Shown in pieces: positions 35,508 to 44,580 of a DNA stretch of 64,000 bases. Position 1 is the stretch's first letter, and the number at the start of each line of letters is the position of its first letter. The notes beneath the pieces are model-generated. The model had not been told where the DNA came from. It worked only from the letters and a program-made list of their open reading frames with translations, and made no database searches. The stretch comes from Aldehydirespirator sp965219165 (lineage in GTDB: Bacteria > Actinomycetota > Acidimicrobiia > Acidimicrobiales > Aldehydirespiratoraceae), in contig CBDCMW010000002.1 in assembly GCA_965219165.1 (NCBI GenBank), forward strand, positions 1,736,001-1,800,000, given 5' to 3'. Position numbers and translations under genes: made by a program.

Positions 35508-36323
35508 ATGACCACGAACGACGCCCGTCTCCCCCAAGGAAAGGCTGAACGATCACAGACGGCGGTGAGCGGCCAACGGCGGTCACCGCGGCGCCCTCTC
35601 TATGCCACCACTGCCGAAGATATATCAAAGCTGATTCACGACAACGAGTTGGCTCCAGGCCAGCAGCTTCCAGCCGAAGAGGAACTGGCAAAGCTCTTCG
35701 CCGTATCCCGCCCGACGGTTCGCGAAGCACTGCGGGAGCTTGAAGTGTCGGGAGTGATCATCAGGTTCCGAGGTAGACGGGGAACATTGGTGGCGGATCC
35801 ACAGCCCATCGTTGCAGGCTTGACCACTCTCGAAAGCATAGAAGCGCTTGCCGCTCGACAGGGTTGGCGGTGCGAAACGACTGATGCGGTAATCGACGTT
35901 CGGCGATTGACGGACGCGCAAGCACGCCTCTTGGGGGTTCCAGCTGACACCAACGCCACGCACCTGACGCGGAAGAAGCTCAAGAACGGCGAGCCCGTGA
36001 GCATCATGACAACCTGGATTCCGTCGCACATAGTGTCGCCACAGGAACTCCGAAAGAGATTTGACACATCGATCACTGAGTTCTTCCTCGACGATGCGGA
36101 TCACGAACTTGTCTCGGCGACCGCATGGGTCTCAGCGGCAGGAGCAGACAAGGACGAGGCGGCCGCTCTTGGCGTGGAGGTCGGCTCACCGCTGGTCGTC
36201 CTCAAGGAGATCTTCTTCGACGCAAGCGGGAAAGCTCTGTGCGAGTGTCGCAACGTGTTCGTCTCGGACTCGATCGAGCTCAAGGTCGATCGCCAACCGC
36301 AGGACACAAGGGCGAGGGGCTGA
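35508..36323 (+). CDS. GntR-family regulator, HutC subfamily
   Basis: 271 aa. Winged-helix DNA-binding domain at about 30-100 (LYATTAEDISKLIHDNELAP, FAVSRPTVREALRELEVSG, FRGRRGTLV) followed by a UTRA ligand domain (ATHLTRKKLKNGEPVSIMTT, VVLKEIFFDASGKALCE). HutC-type regulators usually bind a pathway metabolite and release an operator. Last gene of the BMP operon, 27 bp after the PTE-like gene, so it is likely autoregulated through the TCTGACGTCAGA site. The convergent permease gene ends 40 bp beyond it. Confidence 0.9.
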   Translation: MTTNDARLPQGKAERSQTAVSGQRRSPRRPLYATTAEDISKLIHDNELAPGQQLPAEEELAKLFAVSRPTVREALRELEVSGVIIRFRGRRGTLVADPQPIVAGLTTLESIEALAARQGWRCETTDAVIDVRRLTDAQARLLGVPADTNATHLTRKKLKNGEPVSIMTTWIPSHIVSPQELRKRFDTSITEFFLDDADHELVSATAWVSAAGADKDEAAALGVEVGSPLVVLKEIFFDASGKALCECRNVFVSDSIELKVDRQPQDTRARG

Positions 36324-36362
36324 AGCGAGAAATCGAGTTCTGACTTCGCGTGGGCGGTGCAG

Positions 36363-37334
36363 TCAGGTTCTGCTCGGCTCCGCGTCTCCGGCCGGCGCAC
36401 GTCTGCTCCGCCTGGAGCGGTCCGGCACGAAGGCGACGGCCACGGCCTTCGGGGCCTGTGATCGCCCGACCAGCCCGACCAGCGCCAGCAGCGCCAGAAT
36501 GTAGGGCACGGCAACCATCAGCTCGAAGGGCGCCGAGAATCCGAGTGTCTGCATACGGAGTTGAAGGGCATCGCCCACCCCGAAGAGCACGCACGCGGTA
36601 AGTGTCCCCAACGGTCTCCACTTGCCGAAGGTATAGGCCGCGAGCGCCAGGAAACCGCGTCCGGACGTGATGCCTTCCACGAAGATGTGAATATTGGACA
36701 TGGACAGCACGGCGCCTCCGGCGGCTGCCAGCATCCCTCCGAGTACTACGGCCTCGTAGCGAATCCGAATCACGTTGAGTCCCAAGGCGTCAACTGATTG
36801 CGGGTGGTCGCCGCACGCTCGAAGGGCCAAACCCCAGTTCGTCCTGTACAACGCCCACCAGACAACGGGCACGAGCGCAAATCCCAAGAACACCGGAGCT
36901 GTTTGATTCACGATACTGCCCAACTCAACGGCATCCGCGAAGCCACCGAACAGTCGACCAAAGCCTGGCACATCGGTCGGGCTACCAGTCTCGGGGAAAC
37001 GATTGAGCAGGTATCCGGTGGCTCCGAGGGCAACGATGTTGAGTCCGAGACCCACGACAACCTGGTTCGCGGCACGAGACACCGTCAGATACGCAAAGCC
37101 AAGTCCCAGGACGGCCCCGACACCAATCGCGGCCAGGAAACCTATCCATGGAGAGCCCGAGGTGGCCCCCATAGCTGCTCCGCAGAAGGCACCGAACAGC
37201 ATCAGTCCCTCAAGCCCGATGTTGAGCACTCCCGACCGCTCTGAGATCAGACCGCCTAGAGCTGGGTAGAGAATGGGGGCGGCGAGCGCTATACCGGCAC
37301 CGGTCACCCCGATCCAGAAGCTGAATTCAAGCAT
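36363..37334 (-). CDS. ABC transporter permease (YufQ/NupQ type)
   Basis: 323 aa, BPD_transp_2 family with eight or more hydrophobic segments. The N-terminal GIALAAPILYPALGGLISER and GVLNIGLEGLMLFGAF are characteristic of BMP/nucleoside importer permeases. Pairs with the permease upstream, which it overlaps by 8 bp. Convergent with the GntR gene. Lower G+C than the chromosome around the island. Confidence 0.9.
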   Translation of the reverse strand: MLEFSFWIGVTGAGIALAAPILYPALGGLISERSGVLNIGLEGLMLFGAFCGAAMGATSGSPWIGFLAAIGVGAVLGLGFAYLTVSRAANQVVVGLGLNIVALGATGYLLNRFPETGSPTDVPGFGRLFGGFADAVELGSIVNQTAPVFLGFALVPVVWWALYRTNWGLALRACGDHPQSVDALGLNVIRIRYEAVVLGGMLAAAGGAVLSMSNIHIFVEGITSGRGFLALAAYTFGKWRPLGTLTACVLFGVGDALQLRMQTLGFSAPFELMVAVPYILALLALVGLVGRSQAPKAVAVAFVPDRSRRSRRAPAGDAEPSRT

Positions 37335-38469
37335 CGGTTGACTCCGTCAATTCGATGACCTTCGTATCGGACGAGACGATGTCGGGTGTTGTCGCGCCGT
37401 CCTGGCTGGGCGAGGCCGGCCGTCGCCGGCGAGTGCGTGTGCCAGCAATCACGAGAAAGATGAAACCTTGGATAATGAACACAAACGCGATAGGTACGCC
37501 GGTGTTTCGCTGCATCTCCTCGCCCCCACTGCGAAGCCCGCCAATCAGGATTGAGAAGATGGTTGTGGTTATGGCGTCACCGTTCGCCAAGATCGCGGCA
37601 ATCAACCCCTCGAATCCGAAGCCCGGCGAGAAGCCAGGGAATAGCCGGTGATGCAGCCCAAGCACCTCGACAGCCCCCCCGAGACCCGCGAGACCTCCGG
37701 AGATAAGCATTGCCCAAACGATCGAGCGGCGATCATTGACACCCACATACCTGGCTGCCAGTGGATTCCCGCCCACGGCCCTCATCCGAAGGCCTTGGTG
37801 GGTTCTGGTCGTATACCACCAGACAAGCACAGTCAAGGCGACGGCTAGTATGAAACCGTAGTGAGCACTAGTGTTGGGAATGAGCGTCGGAATGTCGTGC
37901 GGGAGGCGTTCGCTCTGGGGTGAGATGGCATCCGGTTCCTCAAGCGGCCCGTTTACCGCATATGCGACCATTTGGATTGCAACGAAGTTCAAGAGAACGG
38001 TCGAAATGATCTCGTTGACGCCTCGGTACGCCTTCAGATATCCGGGAAGGCCTGACCACAGCGCGCCGCCGACGAAACCGGCGACGAGGGCCAGCGAGAT
38101 GCTGAGCGCGGCTGGATCTGGAGCCACAAGGGCACCCACGGTTCCGCAGAGGCCGCCAACGAATAGCTGACCCTCCGCGCCTACATTGAAGACGCCGGCC
38201 CGATATGCCACCGCCACTCCAAGGCCGGTGAGGATCACGGGAGTTGATCGAAGGAGTGCTGACCCGAGACCGAGAGTAGAGCCGAATGAGCCTTTCCATA
38301 GACCGTCGAAGCCTTCAAATGGACTGATCCCGGAGATCACCATCAATAGTCCTCCGACGATGATGATCAGGAGTAATCCGGCGACAGCACGAACAATCTG
38401 GCGCCCGGATTCGGCCCAGAGATCGGCTGTGCGACGCCTGCGACTGTCTGCGAGGGTTGTTGGCGTCAT
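37327..38469 (-). CDS. ABC transporter permease (YufP/NupP type)
   Basis: 380 aa, second permease of the BMP-type importer. Conserved stretches are LTGLGVAVAYRAGVFNVGAE, GALWSGLPGYLKAYRGVNEI and GFEGLIAAILANGD. About ten membrane segments are visible, with a polar C-terminal tail. It overlaps the ATPase gene by ATGA and the other permease by 8 bp, so all three are translated as a unit. Confidence 0.9.
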   Translation of the reverse strand: MTPTTLADSRRRRTADLWAESGRQIVRAVAGLLLIIIVGGLLMVISGISPFEGFDGLWKGSFGSTLGLGSALLRSTPVILTGLGVAVAYRAGVFNVGAEGQLFVGGLCGTVGALVAPDPAALSISLALVAGFVGGALWSGLPGYLKAYRGVNEIISTVLLNFVAIQMVAYAVNGPLEEPDAISPQSERLPHDIPTLIPNTSAHYGFILAVALTVLVWWYTTRTHQGLRMRAVGGNPLAARYVGVNDRRSIVWAMLISGGLAGLGGAVEVLGLHHRLFPGFSPGFGFEGLIAAILANGDAITTTIFSILIGGLRSGGEEMQRNTGVPIAFVFIIQGFIFLVIAGTRTRRRRPASPSQDGATTPDIVSSDTKVIELTESTDA

Positions 38470-40004
38470 GGCTGTTCGCCACCCATCAGCAAGCCGAGGC
38501 GTACGACCTCTGCATCTTGGTTAGACGTCTCACCGATGATCTGACCTCTAAACATGACCGCAATGCGGTCTGCGAGGGCCAGAATCTCGTCGAGTTCCGT
38601 GGACACGAGCAGGATCGCTGCTTCCTCGACCCGCAGCGTGTCAAGAGTCGTGCGAACGAATTGAGTACCCGCAATATCGAGCCCACGGGTGGGTTGGGCC
38701 GCGATGACGACACTCGGTGCTCCAGCCAACTCTCGAGCGAGCAGCACCCTCTGCTGCATGCCTCCCGAAAGCATGGATGGCAGCAAGTCAGCCACGTCTC
38801 GCTGTATGCCAAATGTTGCGAGATCCTCTGAAGTCGCGTTGCGCGCCGAATTCCTTCGCACTACACCGTTCTTGGTGAGGAAACGTGGATCGCCTGCCCT
38901 CCCGAGGAGGAGGTTCTGCCAGATGGTCATGTTCGGGATGAGGCCCTTGGCAACCCGGTCATCGGGGATATGAGCCACCCCGCTCCGGCCATGCGGCTGA
39001 CTCTCGCCGCGCAACTCCACTGACCCCTCCGTGGGCTTCCGATGTCCCAGGATGACGTCGACGAGTTCCGATTGCCCGTTGCCATCGACGCCCGCAATCC
39101 CCAAGATCTCCCCGGGGAACACCTCGAGACTGACATTTCGAAGCTGTACGCTCTCCGGGTCATCACTCGTCGTGACTTCTCGAACGGTCAGAGCCGGCTC
39201 AGCTCGTCGCGGAATGTTGGAATCTCCGGTGACGAAGGATCTCTCGACGATCGGTCTCCCAACCATTGCCTCGCTCAGGTTCTCGGCAGTCGCCTTGTTG
39301 CCATCGATCGTCATGATGTGCCGCCCGCCGCGCAGCACCGAGATTCGATCTGAGATCTCCATGACTTCCGATAGCTTGTGGCTGATGAATATGATGGAGA
39401 CGCCAGTCGCAGTCAGCTGTCGCATGAGTCGAAAGAGGTCTGTCGTCTCGTGCGGTGTGAGCACAGATGTCGGCTCGTCAAGAATCAGCACATCGGCTTG
39501 AAGAAGTAGAGCGCGCGCAATCTCAACTCGTTGTTGGGAACCGACTGAGAGGTTTGCGACGAGTGCATCCGGCTCAACTGGGAGTCGGTGAGTCTCGCTG
39601 AGTTCCTTTATTTCGCGACGGAGTTCCTGCAGATCGAGGCGTCGATAGAGGTTCGTAATCCGGGCAAGATGCAAGTTTTCTGTGACCGTCAATGTGTCGA
39701 TCAATGCAAAATGCTGATGGACCATCTGGATTCCGAGTTCCGATGCATGGAGCGGGTCGCGAATATTCACTGGTTGGCCACCGAGTGAAATGGTTCCTCT
39801 GTCAGGCGTAATCAAGCCGGCGATGATCCTCATCAGGGTCGTCTTGCCCGCTCCGTTTTCTCCGAGGATGCTATGAACCTCTCCTGACCGGACCGTCAGC
39901 GAGATGTTGTCGTTGGCCCGGACGGGGCCGAATGCTTTGCATATCCCCTGGAACTCAAGAGCATTTGAAGGCGAATGCCGACTTCGTGCGTTCGGCTCAC
40001 CCAT
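38466..40004 (-). CDS. ABC transporter ATPase with two nucleotide-binding domains (YufO/NupO type)
   Basis: 512 aa with duplicated ABC domains, as in sugar and nucleoside importers. First domain: Walker A ILGENGAGKTTLMR, signature NLSVGSQQRVEIARAL, Walker B VLILDEPTSVLT. Second domain: a degenerate P loop GIAGVDGNGQSELVD and signature MLSGGMQQRVLLAREL with VIAAQPTRGLD. ATG 40004 is chosen over an upstream GTG because a GGGG element stands 8 nt before it. First gene of the leftward transporter operon; its promoter lies in copy 2 of the inverted repeat. Confidence 0.92.
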   Translation of the reverse strand: MGEPNARSRHSPSNALEFQGICKAFGPVRANDNISLTVRSGEVHSILGENGAGKTTLMRIIAGLITPDRGTISLGGQPVNIRDPLHASELGIQMVHQHFALIDTLTVTENLHLARITNLYRRLDLQELRREIKELSETHRLPVEPDALVANLSVGSQQRVEIARALLLQADVLILDEPTSVLTPHETTDLFRLMRQLTATGVSIIFISHKLSEVMEISDRISVLRGGRHIMTIDGNKATAENLSEAMVGRPIVERSFVTGDSNIPRRAEPALTVREVTTSDDPESVQLRNVSLEVFPGEILGIAGVDGNGQSELVDVILGHRKPTEGSVELRGESQPHGRSGVAHIPDDRVAKGLIPNMTIWQNLLLGRAGDPRFLTKNGVVRRNSARNATSEDLATFGIQRDVADLLPSMLSGGMQQRVLLARELAGAPSVVIAAQPTRGLDIAGTQFVRTTLDTLRVEEAAILLVSTELDEILALADRIAVMFRGQIIGETSNQDAEVVRLGLLMGGEQP

Positions 40005-40033
40005 GGCCATCACCCCTGGATTCGCCAAGAGAT

Positions 40034-40213
40034 CGCGAAAGAGTGCCACCGCAGCACCTCAGGCCTGCCATCAGAGCGTGCCCCCCCATCCGTCATCATC
40101 TGACGTCAGACGTTGAATCTAACAGGGGGGTCAGATCCGTGCAAGGCTTGAGCAGGCGAATTCCTGGAGAGGGGCCGTGGTTGAGGGTCGTGAGCAGGGG
40201 TTCAGGCGAACCC
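40034..40213 (-). repeat. Island promoter module, copy 2 of the inverted repeat
   Basis: Reverse-complement match of 30619-30798 over about 180 bp, including TTGCACGGAT, the TCTGACGTCAGATGATGACGG block and GAGGTGCTGCGGTGG. It supplies the promoter for the ATPase/permease operon and marks the right edge of the island; beyond it the high-GC CLC gene begins. No gene lies in 40005-40242. Confidence 0.85.
40099..40144 (-). promoter_or_regulatory. Promoter and operator of the ABC ATPase/permease operon
   Basis: On the minus strand TTGCAC (40139-40144), 17 bp, TAGATT (40116-40121), then the palindrome TCTGACGTCAGA (40099-40110) over the expected transcription start. Same design and sequence as the promoter at 30687-30732. 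Confidence 0.65.
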
Positions 40214-40242
40214 GCGATTTGATTTGACGCGGCTCCATGGGT

Positions 40243-41931
40243 TCACCCCTCGGTCTCGTCGAGGATCTCGCCGAGCCGCACCACGTCGTCCTCGGTGACG
40301 ACGCCGATGAAGTTGTCGGCGCTGTCGGTCACCGCCAGCACCTCGATGTCGGCCGCCTCCATCGCCACCACCGCGTCGCGCACGGTCCACGACGGCGATC
40401 CTGCGGGCAGGTCCGTCGTCATCATGGACTCGACCGAGGTGGTCTCCCAGCTGTCGCGGCTCACCGAGGACAGCTGGGAGAGCTGGGCCATGCCCAGGTA
40501 GGTGCTGCCCGAGACGACCGGCACCACCCGCTCGCGCCGGCCCAGGACGTGCATGTACACGAACTCGGACACGGTGGCGTCGGGCGGGACGGTCAGCACG
40601 TCTGTGGTGAGAATGGAGCTCAGGGGAAGGGTGAACCGCTGCTCGAGATGGCCCAGGCGCTTCGATCGCTGGTGCTCGGCCACCGAGGACGGGCCGCCCA
40701 CCACTTGGCTGACGGCCGCGGCCACCAGGGCGGGCACCACGAATGCGGCCGCGCCGGTGGATTCGGCCACGAACATCACCGCCGCGATGGGGGCGCGGTA
40801 GCCGGCGCCGAGGAACGCGGCGAGGCCCAGGGTGGCGTACAGGCCGGTGGACTCCGCGTCGAGGGCCACGCCGACGAACTGACCCACGATCACCCCGAGG
40901 GTGGCCAGCGGGATGAACAGACCACCGACGCCGTCGCCCAGCACGGTGGCCAGCGTGGCCGCGACCCTGACACCGAACAGCAGCGCGATCAGTTCCAGCG
41001 CGTCCTGCTGCACGACCCATTCCATCGCCCTAGTGCCCGGCCCGAGGCTGAGGACTTCGTCGAAGGCGGCGTCGGCCAGCAGGGCGAGTCCCGCCATGAC
41101 CACCGCGGCGGCAGCGGCCCTCCTGGGCCAGGGGATCGTGTGGGTGGCGTGCTTGGCTCTTCGCACCAGCCAGGCGAAGCCGCGGCCGCCGAGCCCCGCG
41201 GCAATGCCCAGGATGAGCGCTCCCAGCAGGTCCCCGATCTGCACGTCCAGCACCGAGGCGCCGCCATTGTCACCGACGCCGCCCTCGCCCAGGAACGGGA
41301 CGACGGGAGTGCTGCCGACGAGGAACACGAACGTGACGTAGCTAGCGGCCGACGCGATCAGCGAGGGGAGCAGGGCCTGGGGGGTCACGTCGTCGCGGTA
41401 GGGGGCCTCGATGGCGAAGATCACCCCGGTGGCCGGGGTCTTGAACACTGCGGCCACCCCGGCCGCGGCCCCGGCTGTGAGCAGCACGCGAGCCTCGTCG
41501 CGCCTGAAGAAGCGTCCTAGGCGCCGATGGACGAGGAGCCCGATCGAGGATCCGGCGTACAGTGAAGGTCCCTCGAGGCCCACTGCGCCGCCTCCGCCGA
41601 TGGTGGCGATCCCCGCCAGCAGCTTGGCGGGCAGGTACCGGATCGGGATGCTGGGTTGGCGCTCGTGGAATGCTCTGACGTACTCGTCGGAGGTGGATCC
41701 CGAGGTGCCGGCGCCCACGGTGCGCAGCAGCAGCTTGGAGGCCGCGATACCGAGCACGGGGGCCAGCGCCAGCACGGCCAGGTGCTGGTCCAGGACCCGT
41801 TCGAGCACGATGTGGAGCGCCACCGTCTCGAAGGCGGCCACGACGAGCGCCACGATCACGCCGGTGGCTGCTGACGCGGCCAGCAGTCGCGGGTTGCGGG
41901 CCTGGCCGAAGGTTCTTGTGAGCTGCCGCAT
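40243..41931 (-). CDS. CLC-family chloride channel/antiporter with C-terminal CBS pair
   Basis: 562 aa. CLC core with GTSGSTSDEY in the position of the GSGIP filter, GGGGAVGLEGPS containing the gating glutamate, and GDGVGGLFIPLATLG for the GxFxP motif. Two CBS domains follow from about residue 435 (ILTTDVLTVPPDATVSEFVY; MMTTDLPAGSPSWTVRDAVV), which usually bind adenine nucleotides and regulate transport. ATG 41931. High G+C resumes here, outside the island. Whether channel or H+ antiporter cannot be decided by eye. Confidence 0.92.
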   Translation of the reverse strand: MRQLTRTFGQARNPRLLAASAATGVIVALVVAAFETVALHIVLERVLDQHLAVLALAPVLGIAASKLLLRTVGAGTSGSTSDEYVRAFHERQPSIPIRYLPAKLLAGIATIGGGGAVGLEGPSLYAGSSIGLLVHRRLGRFFRRDEARVLLTAGAAAGVAAVFKTPATGVIFAIEAPYRDDVTPQALLPSLIASAASYVTFVFLVGSTPVVPFLGEGGVGDNGGASVLDVQIGDLLGALILGIAAGLGGRGFAWLVRRAKHATHTIPWPRRAAAAAVVMAGLALLADAAFDEVLSLGPGTRAMEWVVQQDALELIALLFGVRVAATLATVLGDGVGGLFIPLATLGVIVGQFVGVALDAESTGLYATLGLAAFLGAGYRAPIAAVMFVAESTGAAAFVVPALVAAAVSQVVGGPSSVAEHQRSKRLGHLEQRFTLPLSSILTTDVLTVPPDATVSEFVYMHVLGRRERVVPVVSGSTYLGMAQLSQLSSVSRDSWETTSVESMMTTDLPAGSPSWTVRDAVVAMEAADIEVLAVTDSADNFIGVVTEDDVVRLGEILDETEG

Positions 41932-41947
41932 CCGTTAGGTCGTTGCT

Positions 41948-42163
41948 ATGGTGTCAGACATGGGTGATAAGCGTCATGATATTTCAGAGCGGCTCTCGGC
42001 CATGGCCGAGGAGATCGCGGATCTGGCCCTTGAGAGCTTGCGGGACTCCATTGAGGCGGGGGAAACGAAGCTGTCGGATGAAGAGAAGCGCCTCACTCGG
42101 GCCCGGCGAGCCGTCGAGAAGGCCGCGCACCTCCTTCGGTCCGATCAGTCTCCGCCCGCGTGA
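41948..42163 (+). CDS. Small helical protein
   Basis: 71 aa, unrecognised. Nearly all charged and Ala/Leu residues (ERLSAMAEEIADLALESLRD, DEEKRLTRARRAVEKAAHLL) predict one long helix or helical pair and coiled-coil assembly. TTAGGT stands 7 nt before ATG 41948; another ATG lies at 41960. Divergent from the CLC gene with a 16-bp gap and convergent with fbiC. Confidence 0.6.
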   Translation: MVSDMGDKRHDISERLSAMAEEIADLALESLRDSIEAGETKLSDEEKRLTRARRAVEKAAHLLRSDQSPPA

Positions 42164-42171
42164 GTCGGAGG

Positions 42172-44568
42172 CTAGCGGGCCGCGACGGCGAAGCGGACCC
42201 TTCGCCTGCCGTTGGTGGCGGCGGGAGGCGTGACATCGGAGTCGACCCGGCCGTAGAGCGTGGTTCGCTGAACCAGGCGGCGCCCCAGCGGCGCGACGAG
42301 GCGCTCGAAGTCGTCGGCGCCGGCACCCTGACCGTGCTCGGCACCGGCAGCCCGTGAGATGTTCTCGTCCATGAGCGTGCCGCCGAGGTCGTTGGCTCCG
42401 GCCTGGAGCAGCTGTTCCATCGACCTGAAGCCCAGCTTTACCCACGATCCCTGGATGTTGTCGATGTAGCCCCGGTACGCGATACGGGCGATGGCGTGCA
42501 TCAGCAGGACCTCTCGGAACGTGGGCCCCCGCCGGGCCCGGCGCTGAAGGTAGATGGGCGACGCCATGTGCACGAAGGGCAGGCCGACGAACTCGGTGAA
42601 CCCGCCCGTCTCCGCCTGCAGGGTCCGGGTGCGCAGCATGTGCCGGGCCCAATGCTCGGGTCGCTCGATCGATCCGAACATGATCGTCACGTTGGAGCGC
42701 AGCCCGACGCCGTGGGCGATGCGATGGCACTCCAGCCACTCGTCGGTGGTGATCTTGTCGGGGCAGAGCACTGCCCGGACCTCGTCGTCGAGGATCTCCG
42801 CGGCTGTGCCCGGCAGCGACCGCTGCCCTGCGGCCATCAAGCGGCGCAGGTAGTCGGGCAGCGGCTCGCGGTTGCGCCGGGCGCCCTCGGTCACTTCCAG
42901 CGCGGTGAACCCGTGGATGTGGATCTCCGGCACCGCGGCATGCACCGCTTGGGCCACGTCGATGTAGTAGTCGCCGTCGAAGTCGGGGTGGATCCCGCCC
43001 TGCAGGCACACCTCGGTGGCGCCCAGCTCGGAGGCCTCCACCGTGCGTCGCACGATCTCGGAGATCTCGAGCAGGTACGGGGTGCCTCTCAGGTTCAGCG
43101 ACAGGGGACCCTTGGAGAAGCCGCAGAAGCGGCACTTGAACGTGCACACGTTGGTGTAGTTGATGTTGCGGTTGGCCACCCAGGTCACGTCGTCGCCCAC
43201 GATGGAGCGCCGCAGGTCGTCGGCGGCCTCAGCCACTGCGGCCACTTCGGGCCCGCGGGCGCCGAACAGCGCGACGATCTCCTCCAAGCCCACCTCGGAG
43301 CCCTCGGCCACGCCCTGCAGAACCTCGCCCACCGCGCCGCGGGCCGCGGCCCGGCCTGGCACCAGCACCATCGGATCGGTGCCCGCCCCCGAGTACCACT
43401 GGGTGGAGCGCTCGCCCACCAGCTCGACATCGGCGCCGTCCCCGGCCCGGGCCCGCTCCATGGTCCGCTCAGGGAACTGCGAGCCGGGGTCGTCGCGCCC
43501 GAGTCCTTCAGTGTCGCTGCGGTCCAGCACCGCGAAGTGCAGCGCCGGGTCGATCCATCGGTCAGGTCGGCGCGCGTACGACGGGTGGACGGTGAGCCGC
43601 GGGGCCAGCACGTGACCGGCCGCCTCGGTCACCTCCTGCAGGCGGTCCAGGTGCGGCCAGGGGCGCTCGGGGTTCACGTGATCGGCGGTGACGGGCGACA
43701 CGCCGCCCCAGTCGTCGATGCCGGCCCGCAGCAGCTCGTCGAAGTCGGCAGCGAGATTGGGCGGGGCCTGCACGTGCACCTCCGGCGGGAGGATCACGCG
43801 GGCCAGTGAGATCGCGTCGAGGTGGTCCGAGCGCGCGCACGGCGGCCAGTGCTGCATTGCCGTGCCCGGCTTGGGCAGGAAGTTCTGGACGATGACCTCC
43901 TGGACGTGGCCCCACCGGCGGTGCGACTCGGCGATGGCCTCCAGCGCTTCGATGCGGTCGCCCCGGTCCTCGCCGATGCCCACCAGGATTCCCGTGGTGT
44001 AGGGGATCTGAAGCTCCCCGGCCGCCTCCAGAGTGGCCAGCCGGCGCTCCGGGGTCTTGTCGGGGGCGCCCCGGTGGGCGTCGAGGTCGGCCCGCAGCGA
44101 CTCGATCATCATTCCCTGGCTGGGAGCGACCCGGCGCAGCGTCGCCAGCTCGTCCGCGGACATGGCCCCCGTGTTGGCGTGGGGCAGCAGGCCCGTGGTG
44201 TCCAGCACGAGGCGCGCCATGGCATCCACATAGTCGACAGTGCTCGCATAGCCGTGACGGTCGAGCCAGTCGCGGGCCACCGGATATCTCAGCTCGGGGC
44301 GCTCGCCCAGAGTGAACAGCGCTTCGTGGCATCCGTGGCGGGCCCCGGCCCGGGCGATGTCGAGCACCTGGTCAGAGGTCAGGTAGGGGGCTTCGAGCCG
44401 GGCCGGCGGCTGCGCGAACGTGCAGTATCCGCAGCGGTCCCGGCACAGCTTGGTCAGCGGTATGAAGACCTTGGGCGAGTACGTGACCCTCGAGCCGTGG
44501 TGCTCGTCGCGGATGGCGCGGGCCCGTTCCGCTACCTCGGTTAGGTCGTCGTAGCGTTCCGAGCTCAT
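42172..44568 (-). CDS. fbiC: FO synthase, CofG-CofH fusion
   Basis: 798 aa bifunctional radical-SAM enzyme that makes 7,8-didemethyl-8-hydroxy-5-deazariboflavin (FO), the chromophore of coenzyme F420. The N-terminal CofG half carries CRDRCGYC (Cys42/46/49). The CofH half carries CTFKCRFCGFSKG near residue 470 and ICLQGG-like and HIHGFTALEV segments. Fused forms are typical of actinobacteria and show that the organism makes F420. First residues MSSERYDDLTEVAERA are usual. Downstream of cysNC by 12 bp on the same strand. Confidence 0.96.
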   Translation of the reverse strand: MSSERYDDLTEVAERARAIRDEHHGSRVTYSPKVFIPLTKLCRDRCGYCTFAQPPARLEAPYLTSDQVLDIARAGARHGCHEALFTLGERPELRYPVARDWLDRHGYASTVDYVDAMARLVLDTTGLLPHANTGAMSADELATLRRVAPSQGMMIESLRADLDAHRGAPDKTPERRLATLEAAGELQIPYTTGILVGIGEDRGDRIEALEAIAESHRRWGHVQEVIVQNFLPKPGTAMQHWPPCARSDHLDAISLARVILPPEVHVQAPPNLAADFDELLRAGIDDWGGVSPVTADHVNPERPWPHLDRLQEVTEAAGHVLAPRLTVHPSYARRPDRWIDPALHFAVLDRSDTEGLGRDDPGSQFPERTMERARAGDGADVELVGERSTQWYSGAGTDPMVLVPGRAAARGAVGEVLQGVAEGSEVGLEEIVALFGARGPEVAAVAEAADDLRRSIVGDDVTWVANRNINYTNVCTFKCRFCGFSKGPLSLNLRGTPYLLEISEIVRRTVEASELGATEVCLQGGIHPDFDGDYYIDVAQAVHAAVPEIHIHGFTALEVTEGARRNREPLPDYLRRLMAAGQRSLPGTAAEILDDEVRAVLCPDKITTDEWLECHRIAHGVGLRSNVTIMFGSIERPEHWARHMLRTRTLQAETGGFTEFVGLPFVHMASPIYLQRRARRGPTFREVLLMHAIARIAYRGYIDNIQGSWVKLGFRSMEQLLQAGANDLGGTLMDENISRAAGAEHGQGAGADDFERLVAPLGRRLVQRTTLYGRVDSDVTPPAATNGRRRVRFAVAAR

Positions 44569-44580
44569 GGCGGCTTCACG

